A DNA stretch of 6,149 nt. Source: Anaerolineae bacterium. GTDB lineage: Bacteria > Chloroflexota > Anaerolineae > B4-G1 > SLSP01. Shown here in pieces: positions 1 through 5,551 of the stretch; positions within the stretch are counted from its first letter, which is position 1; each line of letters starts with the position of its first letter. The position numbers were made by a program, and so were the translations under genes. The stretch covers positions 1 to 6,149 of the forward strand of contig JAFGSL010000424.1 of NCBI GenBank assembly GCA_016934645.1, written 5' to 3'. The notes under the pieces are model-generated. The model saw only the letters and a list, made by a program, of their open reading frames with translations. It was not told where the DNA came from and searched no databases.

Positions 1-435
1 CGTCTCCAACGGGTCGGCGGGCACGATGATCGTCATGTTGGCAATGGCCCGCAGCCACGCGATATCCTCGATGGAATGGTGCGTCCCGCCTAGCGGGCCG
101 TAGGCCAGCCCGGGACTCACCCCGCACAGCTTCACATTGGTGCCTGTGTAGGCCACATCGGCCTTGATTTGTTCGAGCGCCCGCCCAGTTAGAAAACAGG
201 CGGCAGCAGCGACAAACGGCATCTTGCCCCCGTTGGCCATACCGGAGGCCATGCCTACCATATTTTGCTCGGCAATGCCCACGTTGAACAATCGGCCGGG
301 GAACACTTCGGCAAAGTGAGAGAGGCTCGCTGAACTGACCGAGTCGTTGGAAAGTACGACGACCCGCGGATCCATGCGCGCAACGTCTTCCAGCGCATTG
401 GCAAATGCTTTCCGACAGTCGTGTAACTCGCTCAT
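1..435 (-). CDS. Transketolase, C-terminal subunit (partial, 3' end outside window)
   Basis: This is the pyrimidine-binding (Pyr) half of a split transketolase, which moves two-carbon ketol units between sugar phosphates in the non-oxidative pentose phosphate pathway with ThDP and a divalent metal. I translated 145 residues from the ATG at 435-433. Residues 53-57 read GIAEQ, where Glu56 corresponds to the glutamate that activates the ThDP aminopyrimidine. Residues 112-124 read YGPLGGTHHSIED, the usual Pyr-domain signature, followed by an IIVPAD segment near the window edge. The start overlaps the stop of the N-terminal subunit as ATGA, and GAGGTG lies 7 nt upstream, so translational coupling is likely. 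The family is usually about 300-320 residues, so roughly the first half is present. It is unlikely to be a DXS or E1-beta protein, because the partner half is transketolase-type. Confidence 0.93.
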   Translation of the reverse strand, partial: MSELHDCRKAFANALEDVARMDPRVVVLSNDSVSSASLSHFAEVFPGRLFNVGIAEQNMVGMASGMANGGKMPFVAAAACFLTGRALEQIKADVAYTGTNVKLCGVSPGLAYGPLGGTHHSIEDIAWLRAIANMTIIVPADPLET

Positions 436-1259
436 TGCACGGCACCTCGCAATTCTTCCAACGCCGTGTTCAGCTCTTCATCGGTTGGTACCCGGTGATG
501 CCAGGCGGCGCGGTCCTTGATGAAAGAAACGCCTTCCCCTTTGTGGGTATAGGCAATCACACAGTTGGGCTTTCCGACCTCGAGGGGGATGGCAGTGAGG
601 GTGCGCATGATCTCTTCATGATCGTGGCCATTGATCTCCTGCACCGACCAGCCGAAGGCGCGCCACTTGTCCGCCAAAGGTTCGAGGCCAATGATGCGCT
701 CGGTCCGGTCAACCATCTGGAAGCGGTTGCGATCGATGATAAGCGTCAGGTTATCCAATTGGTGCTGCGCCGCAGCCATCGCAGCCTCCCAGTTGCTGCC
801 CTCCTGAAGCTCGCCGTCGCCGGTGAGTACGAACGTCCGCCACGCCGCACCGTCCAGTTTGGCTGCCAGCGCCGTCCCGACCGCCATCGGCAACCCGTGA
901 CCCAATGCGCCGGTGTTCGCCTCGACGCCCGGCACGTGGACATTGGGATGCCCGTTCAAGCGCGAAAGGGGCTTCATAAACGTGCTCAACTCTTCCTTCA
1001 GAAAAAACCCGGCAAAGGCAAGCGTCGTGTAGAGCAGACCCGAACCGTGCCCCTTGCTCATAAAGAACCGATCGCGCTCAGGAGCGCGCGGGTTCTTGGG
1101 ATCAACGTGCAACACGCCGTTGAGGTAGAGGGCTGCCAGAATGTCGGCTGACGAGAGGTCGCCTCCCGTATGGCCGCCGCCAGCTTCATGGATCATAATC
1201 AGATTGCGTTGTCGAATTTCGTAGGCTTTGTTATGTAGCTCTTGAGAATTGTTGAGCAT
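432..1259 (-). CDS. Transketolase, N-terminal subunit
   Basis: This is the diphosphate-binding (PP) half of a split transketolase. The 275-residue length is typical for the stand-alone subunit. The ThDP/Mg signature begins at Gly147-Asp148-Gly149 (GDGELQEGSNWEA) and ends at Asn178 (IDRNRFQ). Other conserved elements are GGGHTGG with His30, MSKGHGS with His71, NGHPN with His104, TGALGHGL with His121, and WHHRVP near residue 254. It must pair with the downstream C-terminal subunit to form the active site, and the two genes overlap by 4 nt. The ATG at 1259-1257 has GTGGAG about 11 nt upstream, an acceptable if slightly long spacing. It is the first gene after the promoter at 1316-1344, so both subunits should share one transcript. 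The GTP-like word DLSSADILAALY near residue 34 is also typical of this subunit. Confidence 0.96.
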   Translation of the reverse strand: MLNNSQELHNKAYEIRQRNLIMIHEAGGGHTGGDLSSADILAALYLNGVLHVDPKNPRAPERDRFFMSKGHGSGLLYTTLAFAGFFLKEELSTFMKPLSRLNGHPNVHVPGVEANTGALGHGLPMAVGTALAAKLDGAAWRTFVLTGDGELQEGSNWEAAMAAAQHQLDNLTLIIDRNRFQMVDRTERIIGLEPLADKWRAFGWSVQEINGHDHEEIMRTLTAIPLEVGKPNCVIAYTHKGEGVSFIKDRAAWHHRVPTDEELNTALEELRGAVQ

Positions 1260-1282
1260 GGTAATGTCGACTCCACTTTGTT

Positions 1283-1296
1283 TGAATATTTATTCA
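1283..1296. promoter_or_regulatory. Palindromic operator, TGAATA-TT-TATTCA
   Basis: The 14-bp element TGAATATTTATTCA is a perfect palindrome with 6-bp arms and a 2-bp centre. It lies about 14-27 nt downstream of the predicted transketolase transcription start and upstream of the Shine-Dalgarno sequence. A protein bound there would block initiation or early elongation. The shape, TGAA with an AT centre and TTCA, resembles operators of SorC/LsrR/DeoR-type sugar-phosphate regulators. Assigning that family is inference, and no regulator gene is in the window. Confidence 0.6.
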
Positions 1297-1315
1297 TATA
1301 TGGATTAATAATTAA

Positions 1316-1344
1316 ATAGTAGCACAGAATCGCATCCCTGTCAA
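1316..1344 (-). promoter_or_regulatory. Sigma70-type promoter of the transketolase operon
   Basis: On the minus strand, TTGACA (1344-1339) is followed by a 17-nt spacer and TACTAT (1321-1316). The -35 box is a perfect consensus and the -10 box differs at two positions. The predicted start point is near 1309, which gives a leader of about 50 nt before the ATG at 1259. The sequence downstream of the -10 box is very AT-rich. Nothing else nearby could serve the operon as well. Confidence 0.8.
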
Positions 1345-1364
1345 GTCTATGCGACGATTTCAGT

Positions 1365-1403
1365 GCCGTGCACTACAGCCGTGCACTACAGCCGTGCACT
1401 ACA
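1365..1403. repeat. Three tandem copies of a 13-bp unit, GCCGTGCACTACA
   Basis: Three identical, directly adjacent copies occupy 1365-1377, 1378-1390 and 1391-1403. Each contains the palindrome GTGCAC. A further CGTGCACG palindrome sits at 1429-1436. The array lies about 20-60 bp upstream of the -35 box of the transketolase promoter and could be a regulator-binding iteron or a simple slippage product. There are no spacers, so it is not a CRISPR array. Confidence 0.85.
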
Positions 1404-1438
1404 TCTATACTCACGCTATCGACCCGAACGTGCACGAT

Positions 1439-1481
1439 AAAAATACTCCCTGGCGTGATGAATACGCCAGGGAGTATTTTT
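1439..1481. terminator. Bidirectional intrinsic terminator with 17-bp perfect stem
   Basis: The left arm at 1439-1455 begins with five A and the right arm at 1465-1481 ends with five T. The 17 bases pair without mismatch around a 9-nt loop (1456-1464). Reading either strand gives a GC-rich stem followed by a U-run, so it should stop transcription from both sides. It insulates the transketolase promoter from the region to its right. No intact gene ends at it on either strand, which suggests that a gene formerly adjacent to it has decayed. Confidence 0.88.
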
Positions 1482-1545
1482 GTGGTCTGTCGATTATCCT
1501 ACGAGAAACAAAGGCTTGATGACAATCCTAAGCCGCCCAAGATGA

Positions 1546-1833
1546 ATTCCTACGCCGAGTTGGTTTAGGCAACACAACTCGGTGCAGGAATGGCAAACCG
1601 GTGCTGTGATTGTGTCCAGGATCACTGGATGCCCTTCTTTAATCGCCGTATATCCCGCGGGCGGCGGCGTGGAAAACGGCTTCCACGAACTCCCGATCCT
1701 AGCCAACGGACAACGTCTATGGGCCGGCTCGTTGGGGCGTCCGGCCTCGTTTGGCTGCATCATCCTGGGGATTCCGGAAGCGGAGACGCTCTACAATTGG
1801 GCAGAGGTTAGCGTCGTAGTAGTGATCGAGTGA
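1546..1833 (+). pseudogene. L,D-transpeptidase-like (YkuD) C-terminal remnant
   Basis: The frame open from 1546 to the TGA at 1831-1833 encodes what looks like only the last part of a YkuD-fold L,D-transpeptidase, the family that makes 3-3 crosslinks in peptidoglycan outside the membrane. Numbering from a possible GTG at 1582, His35 (NGFHELP) and Cys59 (RPASFGCIILGI) match the spacing logic of the family's His...[ST]HGC motif, followed by the typical C-terminal PEAETLYNWAE and a valine-rich end strand. The histidine of the HGC motif is Phe57 here. In-frame stop TGA at 1543-1545, absence of a signal peptide and of the N-terminal half, and a length of at most 95 residues against several hundred in the family indicate a broken gene. 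No Shine-Dalgarno sequence fits the GTG. The family assignment is from motif memory and is moderate. Confidence 0.5.
1555..1582. repeat. 8-bp inverted repeat, CCGAGTTG / CAACTCGG
   Basis: CCGAGTTG (1555-1562) and CAACTCGG (1575-1582) pair perfectly around a 12-nt loop. No T-run follows, so it is not a classic terminator. It lies at the 5' edge of the L,D-transpeptidase-like remnant and could be a junction scar, a protein-binding site or chance. Confidence 0.5.
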
Positions 1834-2070
1834 GTCAGTTACACAGCGGTTAGTGTGACGCAACGTTATTCCTCCACGTGATCTATCGAGATCGATGCCA
1901 GCCCCAGACGACACACCTTGACCAACGGACCATAAAACGCGAGATGATCTGCCACCCACTTATTGTTGTTAGCCCCGATGGGTCTATAAAACTCATCAGG
2001 GTCGGGATTACTTGAGTACGAGTGATATATCGACCTTGTACCAGACCATAAATGACTGTGAAATTGGGGA
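1834..2070. other. Intergenic stretch with no convincing gene
   Basis: This stretch is lower in GC than its neighbours. A minus-strand frame (1866-2147, 93 codons) is open, but its ATG has no Shine-Dalgarno sequence, its product has no recognisable motif, and it runs through the plus-strand promoter at 2071-2100. A plus-strand frame of about 50 codons ends near 2013, also without a start signal. I see no terminator, RNA gene or long repeat here. It may be further decayed sequence behind the L,D-transpeptidase-like remnant. Confidence 0.5.
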
Positions 2071-2100
2071 TTGACTTTTAATCGCTTCCTGTGGTAGACT
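2071..2100 (+). promoter_or_regulatory. Sigma70-type promoter of the leader region
   Basis: TTGACT (2071-2076), an 18-nt spacer and TAGACT (2095-2100) make a reasonable promoter pointing at the secreted beta-helix gene. The start point would be near 2107. The transcript would meet a strong terminator hairpin about 75-120 nt later, so its full-length output depends on read-through. Confidence 0.5.
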
Positions 2101-2167
2101 GACAATGTAACAAGTGCATTAACCACCGCGGACTTCACCACAGCCATAGCTCGTGGAGGAGATTAGC

Positions 2168-2194
2168 GTGAAAGATTGGCAGCCGACCGTCTAG
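2168..2194 (+). CDS. Candidate 8-codon leader peptide (VKDWQPTV)
   Basis: A strong Shine-Dalgarno sequence, GGAGGAG (2155-2161), sits 6 nt before a GTG that opens an 8-codon frame ending at TAG (2192-2194). The codons from Gln to the stop lie inside the left arm of the terminator hairpin that follows. The ribosome-binding site is better than that of many full genes, which is the reason to list it. The peptide has one Trp codon and no run of a single amino acid, so an amino-acid-sensing role is not obvious. It may instead be a chance start before a terminator. Confidence 0.3.
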   Translation: MKDWQPTV

Positions 2195-2231
2195 CCTGGG
2201 AGCGTCCCCGGCGAGCGGTCGGCTGTTTTTT
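2180..2231 (+). terminator. Strong intrinsic terminator or attenuator hairpin
   Basis: CAGCCGACCG (2180-2189) pairs perfectly with CGGTCGGCTG (2216-2225), and six T follow (2226-2231). Inside the outer stem, 2191-2201 pairs with 2205-2215 with two mismatches, so the whole hairpin has about 19 pairs and a 3-nt loop. It points only rightward. No long gene ends before it. The upstream promoter and tiny ORF make it either the end of a small RNA of about 125 nt or an attenuator controlling the gene at 2408. Confidence 0.82.
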
Positions 2232-2285
2232 GTTGAGCCAGCCAACCCCGTTCAAATGCCATGGTCACTGCCGCACTATGCCTGA

Positions 2286-2407
2286 GGCGGATATTTGCTT
2301 GCATCCTGCGAAAGGAGGTGTGTGATGTGAGTATGTGACGGTTTTATCGGTAAACTGGGTAGCGCCCTACGGGCACTGTCCGCCAAAAATAAGAAAGGAA
2401 CAGAGAG
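2286..2407 (+). promoter_or_regulatory. Structured 5' leader of the beta-helix gene with start-stop element
   Basis: GGCGGA (2286-2291) can pair with TCCGCC (2379-2384), closing a domain of about 100 nt that ends just before the gene's own ribosome-binding site. Inside are a TCCT/AGGA hairpin (2304-2307 with 2313-2316) that would cover part of a full anti-16S match, AAAGGAGG (2311-2318), and an optimally spaced ATG (2325-2327) followed at once by TGA. A second ATG-TGA lies at 2333-2338. GTAG/CTAC and GCCC/GGGC stems overlap at 2359-2374. A weak promoter, TTCAAA-17-CACTAT (2251-2279), may start transcripts just upstream. The real gene uses AAGGA (2395-2399), 8 nt before its ATG. I do not recognise a known riboswitch class. 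Confidence 0.4.
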
Positions 2408-4408
2408 ATGAAACGCTTTACGGTTAACATCAGTGTATCCCTGGTCTTGGGCCTGGGATTGGCCTTGGTTTTGTTGTGGCTGGTGGGCGGCGGTTGGGCT
2501 CGCCTCTCTATCCCTATTGCTCTGGCTGCCGACCCGGCCAGGAGCACCAGCGCTCCTGGCGACGTATACTGCGTCACGTTGGGAGGAGGCGGCCCCTATC
2601 CGGACTGCGATCAGGTCTTTACCAGCGTGCAGGCTGCGGTGGATGCCGCCAGTGAAGGCGAGATCATCAAGGTCGCCGCTGGCACCTACACCGGCGTGCA
2701 GGGGCGTCCCCCTCCCGCCGGGTACGATGACTCGAGTGTCATCACCCAGGTGGTCTATATCAGTAAGACGGTGACCGTCCGTGGCGGCTACACTACCGCC
2801 TTTGCCGACCCCCCCGACCCGGAGACGAACGAGACCACACTGGACGCCCAGGGGCAGGGGCGGGTGCTCTTTATAGGTGGATACATCACGCCCACGATCG
2901 AGGGACTGCGCATTACCGGCGGGGATTCTGCCGGACTTGAGGGCGGCGGGGTCTATGCCATCAACGCCTCGGTGACCCTCAGCGGGTGCCAGATTATCGC
3001 CAACACAGCCAACCAATTCTCATCACCATACGGCGGCAGCGGCGGGGGGATCTATCTTATCAACAGCCACAACGCCACGCTGCGCGGCAACACTATCCGG
3101 GATAACACGGCCTGGTTCGGAGGTGGAGTCTACCTGTATGCCAGCGATAACGCCACGCTGGCCGGCAACACCATCCTGAACAACCAGGGCAACGGATGGT
3201 ATGGCGCGGCCGGGGGCGGCGTTCTCTTGCACGACAGCGCCGATGCTATGCTGACCGGGAACATCATCCAGGGCAATATGACCCAAGTCGGCGGCGGGGT
3301 CTACCTGTATGCCAGCGACAACGCCACACTAAAAGGCAATACGATCCTCAGTAACACGGCCGGCGGCAGCCATACATTCCTCGAAGGGGGTGGGGTTTCG
3401 GTATGGGACAGCGATGGCGTCACCCTGACCGGCAACGTTATCCGAGCTAACATGAGCGACGATGTCGGCGGCATCTGCCTGGTGGGCAGCCAGCATATCG
3501 TGTTGGACAACAATATCATCACTGACAATCAGAGCTGGTGGAACGGCAGTGTCCTTGTTGCGGATAGCACGGTCCACTTACGCCACACGACGTTGGCCCG
3601 CAACGTCGGTGGTGGACTCAGTGTCGCAGGCAGTGACAGCGTTGTGGTCATGACCAACACCATCATGGTGAGCCATACGACGGGCATCAGCGTGGCATCG
3701 GGCAGCACGGTCACGCTTGAGGCCACGCTGTGGGGCGCGGGGAGTTGGGCCAACGCCGTTGATTACGGCGGCCCAGGGACGATCGTCACCGGCACGCTCG
3801 CCCATAATCTCTGGGGCGACCCTGCCTTTGTAAATCCCGATGCGGGCGATTATCACATTGGCACTTCCAGTGCAGGCACTGCCAGCGCGGCGATAAACAC
3901 GGGCGTGGACGCGGGCGTGCTTGAGGACATTGACGGTGAGCCGCGGAGCGACGGTTATCCCGACATCGGCGCGGACGAAGTCCAAAGCGCGCTGAGCGTC
4001 ACCAAGCGCGCCTATCCCAGTATGGTGGAGGCCGGCGAACGCCTGACGTACACGATCCGCATCACAAACACCGGCAATACGGACCTGCATGCGGTGATCA
4101 CCGATACGTTGCCTTTATCTGTCACGCTTGGGGAAACGTTCAGCGGGACGATGTATTTACCGCGAGGGACAATTATGTTGCCGGATGGGAGGACGGGGAT
4201 CACGTGGACGGTATTTATCCCCGCGCCTGGGGGCGTGTGGACGGGGACGGTCGTCGTCACCACCACCATAGGTTATGCCGGACCCTTGACCAATGTGGTC
4301 AACGTCACGACTGAGGAGGGGGCGATAGGTATGGATATCGAGGTCACCACTGTTAAGATGCAGCGTTTTGTTTATTTGCCGCTTGTTTTGAGGAACTTTG
4401 AAAGATGA
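2408..4408 (+). CDS. Secreted right-handed beta-helix protein with DUF11 domain and YLPLVLRN tail
   Basis: This is an exported surface or extracellular protein of 666 residues. Residues 1-40 form a signal peptide: MKR, a hydrophobic core from 8 to 26, and a likely cleavage after ALA near residue 40. Residues 54-100 (VFTSVQAAVDAA, IKVAAGTYTG) are the usual entry to a pectate-lyase-like fold. From about 160 to 450 come NosD/CASH-type coils with GGGVYL and GNTI-x-x-N words, forming a right-handed beta-helix with an Asn ladder. GDPAFVN (470) to DIGADEV (525) is the C-terminal module common in such proteins. Residues 529-640 are a DUF11 domain (VEAGERLTYTIRITNTGN). The end, VYLPLVLRNFER (655-666), is a tail I associate with Chloroflexota secreted proteins. 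No catalytic residues can be assigned, so carbohydrate binding, adhesion or lyase activity all remain possible. AAGGA 8 nt upstream supports the ATG. Confidence 0.93.
   Translation: MKRFTVNISVSLVLGLGLALVLLWLVGGGWARLSIPIALAADPARSTSAPGDVYCVTLGGGGPYPDCDQVFTSVQAAVDAASEGEIIKVAAGTYTGVQGRPPPAGYDDSSVITQVVYISKTVTVRGGYTTAFADPPDPETNETTLDAQGQGRVLFIGGYITPTIEGLRITGGDSAGLEGGGVYAINASVTLSGCQIIANTANQFSSPYGGSGGGIYLINSHNATLRGNTIRDNTAWFGGGVYLYASDNATLAGNTILNNQGNGWYGAAGGGVLLHDSADAMLTGNIIQGNMTQVGGGVYLYASDNATLKGNTILSNTAGGSHTFLEGGGVSVWDSDGVTLTGNVIRANMSDDVGGICLVGSQHIVLDNNIITDNQSWWNGSVLVADSTVHLRHTTLARNVGGGLSVAGSDSVVVMTNTIMVSHTTGISVASGSTVTLEATLWGAGSWANAVDYGGPGTIVTGTLAHNLWGDPAFVNPDAGDYHIGTSSAGTASAAINTGVDAGVLEDIDGEPRSDGYPDIGADEVQSALSVTKRAYPSMVEAGERLTYTIRITNTGNTDLHAVITDTLPLSVTLGETFSGTMYLPRGTIMLPDGRTGITWTVFIPAPGGVWTGTVVVTTTIGYAGPLTNVVNVTTEEGAIGMDIEVTTVKMQRFVYLPLVLRNFER
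3122..3355 (+). repeat. Duplicated beta-helix coil, two 21-codon units 171 nt apart
   Basis: The units at 3122-3184 and 3293-3355 encode nearly the same peptide, GGGVYLYASDNATL followed by a GNTIL coil, and share an identical 20-nt core at 3128-3147 and 3299-3318. The offset is 57 codons, about two to three helix turns. A related but diverged coil lies between them. This suggests recent internal duplication of part of the helix, on top of the older repeat pattern. Confidence 0.8.
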
Positions 4409-4565
4409 AGCCGGCAATATATATTTCGGGATTTTGCCGATTGAAGTCGGCGTCGTGGTGGTCATCGAATAACGTGTAAATCCAGTAGTTACGCGGGCCG
4501 TTTTTGCTGAACAGAATTACTGATCCGGTCGTATTTTGCCAAACCTGCGTATTATCCCAGTACAT
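4353..4565 (-). CDS. Hypothetical 70-residue protein, possibly coupled to the phosphotransferase gene
   Basis: The ATG at 4565-4563 lies inside the last codons of the phosphotransferase gene, overlapping it by 14 nt, and has GGAGG (4579-4575) 9 nt upstream. That is the arrangement of a translationally coupled downstream gene. The product is rich in aromatic residues (MYWDNTQVWQ, NYWIYTLFDDHHDADFN) and looks protein-like through about residue 52, then becomes a polar low-complexity tail. I do not recognise a family. Against it, the last 56 nt are antisense to the certain 3' end of the beta-helix gene, and the Shine-Dalgarno match lies in coding sequence. It could be a genuine small gene, a fragment of a longer one, or chance. 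Confidence 0.4.
   Translation of the reverse strand: MYWDNTQVWQNTTGSVILFSKNGPRNYWIYTLFDDHHDADFNRQNPEIYIAGFIFQSSSKQAANKQNAAS
4428..4472 (+). other. Possible second L,D-transpeptidase-like C-terminal tail
   Basis: The plus-strand frame reads GILPIEVGVVVVIE and then TAA. The remnant ending at 1833 finishes AEVSVVVVIE and then TGA. Over the last ten codons including the stop the two differ at 8 of 30 bases, and all but one difference are synonymous. This hints at a second decayed 3' end of the same family just behind the beta-helix gene. The segment is short and valine-rich, and the minus-strand 70-codon frame competes for the same bases, so confidence is low. Confidence 0.25.
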
Positions 4566-5529
4566 TGCGCAAGGCCTCCGCCAGCGAGAAGCTATACGCT
4601 TTGTAGCACAGTGCGTCTGCGGGATTGTTGCGCCGCCAAACCCGGATCGGCATATATTTCTGCACTTCGTAGAGCAGATAGAACTGGCGGCGGATTTGGG
4701 CCGCGGGCGAGGTGTCGCGCGGTAGACCGTAGCCTTCCCAGAAGGCCGGCTCGCTAATACCGCAATAGTCCAACACGGCGAACTCGATCTCTACATCGCC
4801 CCACAGCGCCCGGTCGAAGTCTACCAGCCCGGTGACGTTGCCCTCGGCATCGACCAGGATATTCTGCTCCCACACGTCCATGTGCAACAAACGCGGCGTG
4901 ACCTCGCGCGCGAAGACTTCGCGGTAAGCGGCTAGCAGATCGCGGAAGACCTGCGCCTCCGCCTCGGTGTACGTCCCGCAGGCCACAACGTCATCCAGAA
5001 GCATGTGCCACATCACGTGAAAGGCTGCCCCCCACGTAGGCTGCGGCTGCATCGGGTGATGCGCGCCGAGATAGCCGTACATCCGCTGACCCAAGTGCAC
5101 GCCGGCAGTGAGTGCGTGGAGCGCGCGCAAGTGAACACCGACTTGCCGGAGCGCCCGCTGGCGCTGAGTCCGCCCAAGCCCGTACGCATCGCTGAGCGGG
5201 GTGCCGGGGAGAGCCGTCATCAGCAGATAATCACGGTCGATGCGCGTGCGGCTAAAGTCGTGGGCGACCACATCCGCGACCGGGATCACGGTCTCGGCAC
5301 GGATGAGGGCGTGCAAAGCCGGCTCCTGGCGCATCATCAAACGCTCATAGAAAAGGAAACCCGCATCATCGGGCGGCGCGATGCGCAACACAAAATGACC
5401 AGCGTCACACGCAACCCGGTACGAGCGATTGTGCTTGCCGGTGGTGATCGGCGTGATGTGCACCGAGGCCGGATCGGTCTGGATGTGCGCGAGAATCAGC
5501 GCAGTCAGGATGTCAATATCGTCAGTCAT
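4552..5529 (-). CDS. Aminoglycoside phosphotransferase (APH) family enzyme
   Basis: This is a cytoplasmic kinase-fold phosphotransferase of 325 residues that would transfer phosphate from ATP to a small molecule. The nucleotide loop is TTGKHNRSYRV (30-39), VLRI near residue 47 carries Arg at the usual Lys/Arg position, and Glu69 is a candidate helix-C glutamate. The catalytic loop is LLHMDVWEQNIL with Asp218 and Asn223. The metal-binding motif is GLVDFDRALWGD with Asp237 and Asp239. EPAFWEGYG (260-268) is a further familiar word. HMD-x-W instead of HGD-x-H marks a subfamily that I recall annotated only as a phosphotransferase. The substrate may be an antibiotic, amino sugar, amino alcohol or other hydroxyl compound. 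Its start lies 22 nt after the stop of the membrane protein gene, so they form an operon. The Shine-Dalgarno sequence is weak. Confidence 0.9.
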   Translation of the reverse strand: MTDDIDILTALILAHIQTDPASVHITPITTGKHNRSYRVACDAGHFVLRIAPPDDAGFLFYERLMMRQEPALHALIRAETVIPVADVVAHDFSRTRIDRDYLLMTALPGTPLSDAYGLGRTQRQRALRQVGVHLRALHALTAGVHLGQRMYGYLGAHHPMQPQPTWGAAFHVMWHMLLDDVVACGTYTEAEAQVFRDLLAAYREVFAREVTPRLLHMDVWEQNILVDAEGNVTGLVDFDRALWGDVEIEFAVLDYCGISEPAFWEGYGLPRDTSPAAQIRRQFYLLYEVQKYMPIRVWRRNNPADALCYKAYSFSLAEALRNVLG

Positions 5530-5551
5530 TGGTCAAAAAAGTTCCGTATTT

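Noticed and set aside
405..1151. Long plus-strand open frame of 248 codons
   Set aside because: It is antisense to the certain transketolase N-terminal subunit and has no recognisable motif. Its openness follows from the GC-rich codon pattern of the real gene.
1365..1403. Tandem repeats as a CRISPR array
   Set aside because: The 13-bp units are directly adjacent with no spacers, and no cas gene is present.
1368..1568. Plus-strand frame through the tandem repeats
   Set aside because: It runs through the 13-bp repeats and both arms of the bidirectional terminator, has no Shine-Dalgarno sequence and gives an unremarkable peptide.
2121..2131. ACCGCGG word as part of a T-box leader
   Set aside because: The T-box needs a longer GGTGG-N-ACCGCG context with a specifier stem. 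Here ACCACCGCGG lacks it, and the downstream gene is not an amino-acid gene.
1866..2147. Minus-strand frame of 93 codons as a gene
   Set aside because: There is no Shine-Dalgarno sequence before the ATG, no motif or membrane segment, and it crosses a plus-strand promoter. A conserved homologue would change this view.
2319..2340. TGTGA words as a CRP-type site
   Set aside because: The words are direct repeats and the inverted TCACA half is missing.
2286..2384. Leader as a c-di-GMP or other known riboswitch
   Set aside because: The conserved core words of the classes I know are not present. Only generic stems are visible, so it is reported as an unclassified structure.
2276..3016. Long minus-strand frame of 246 codons
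   Set aside because: It is antisense to the N-terminal part of the beta-helix gene, whose signal peptide and domains are clear.
3578..4090. Minus-strand frame of 170 codons
   Set aside because: It is a shadow of the beta-helix gene, and its composition mirrors the antisense of Gly/Thr/Asn codons.
4412..4451. Inverted repeats behind the beta-helix gene as a terminator
   Set aside because: CGGCAA/TTGCCG has a 16-nt loop and GCCGA/TCGGC only 5 pairs, and neither is followed by a T-run.
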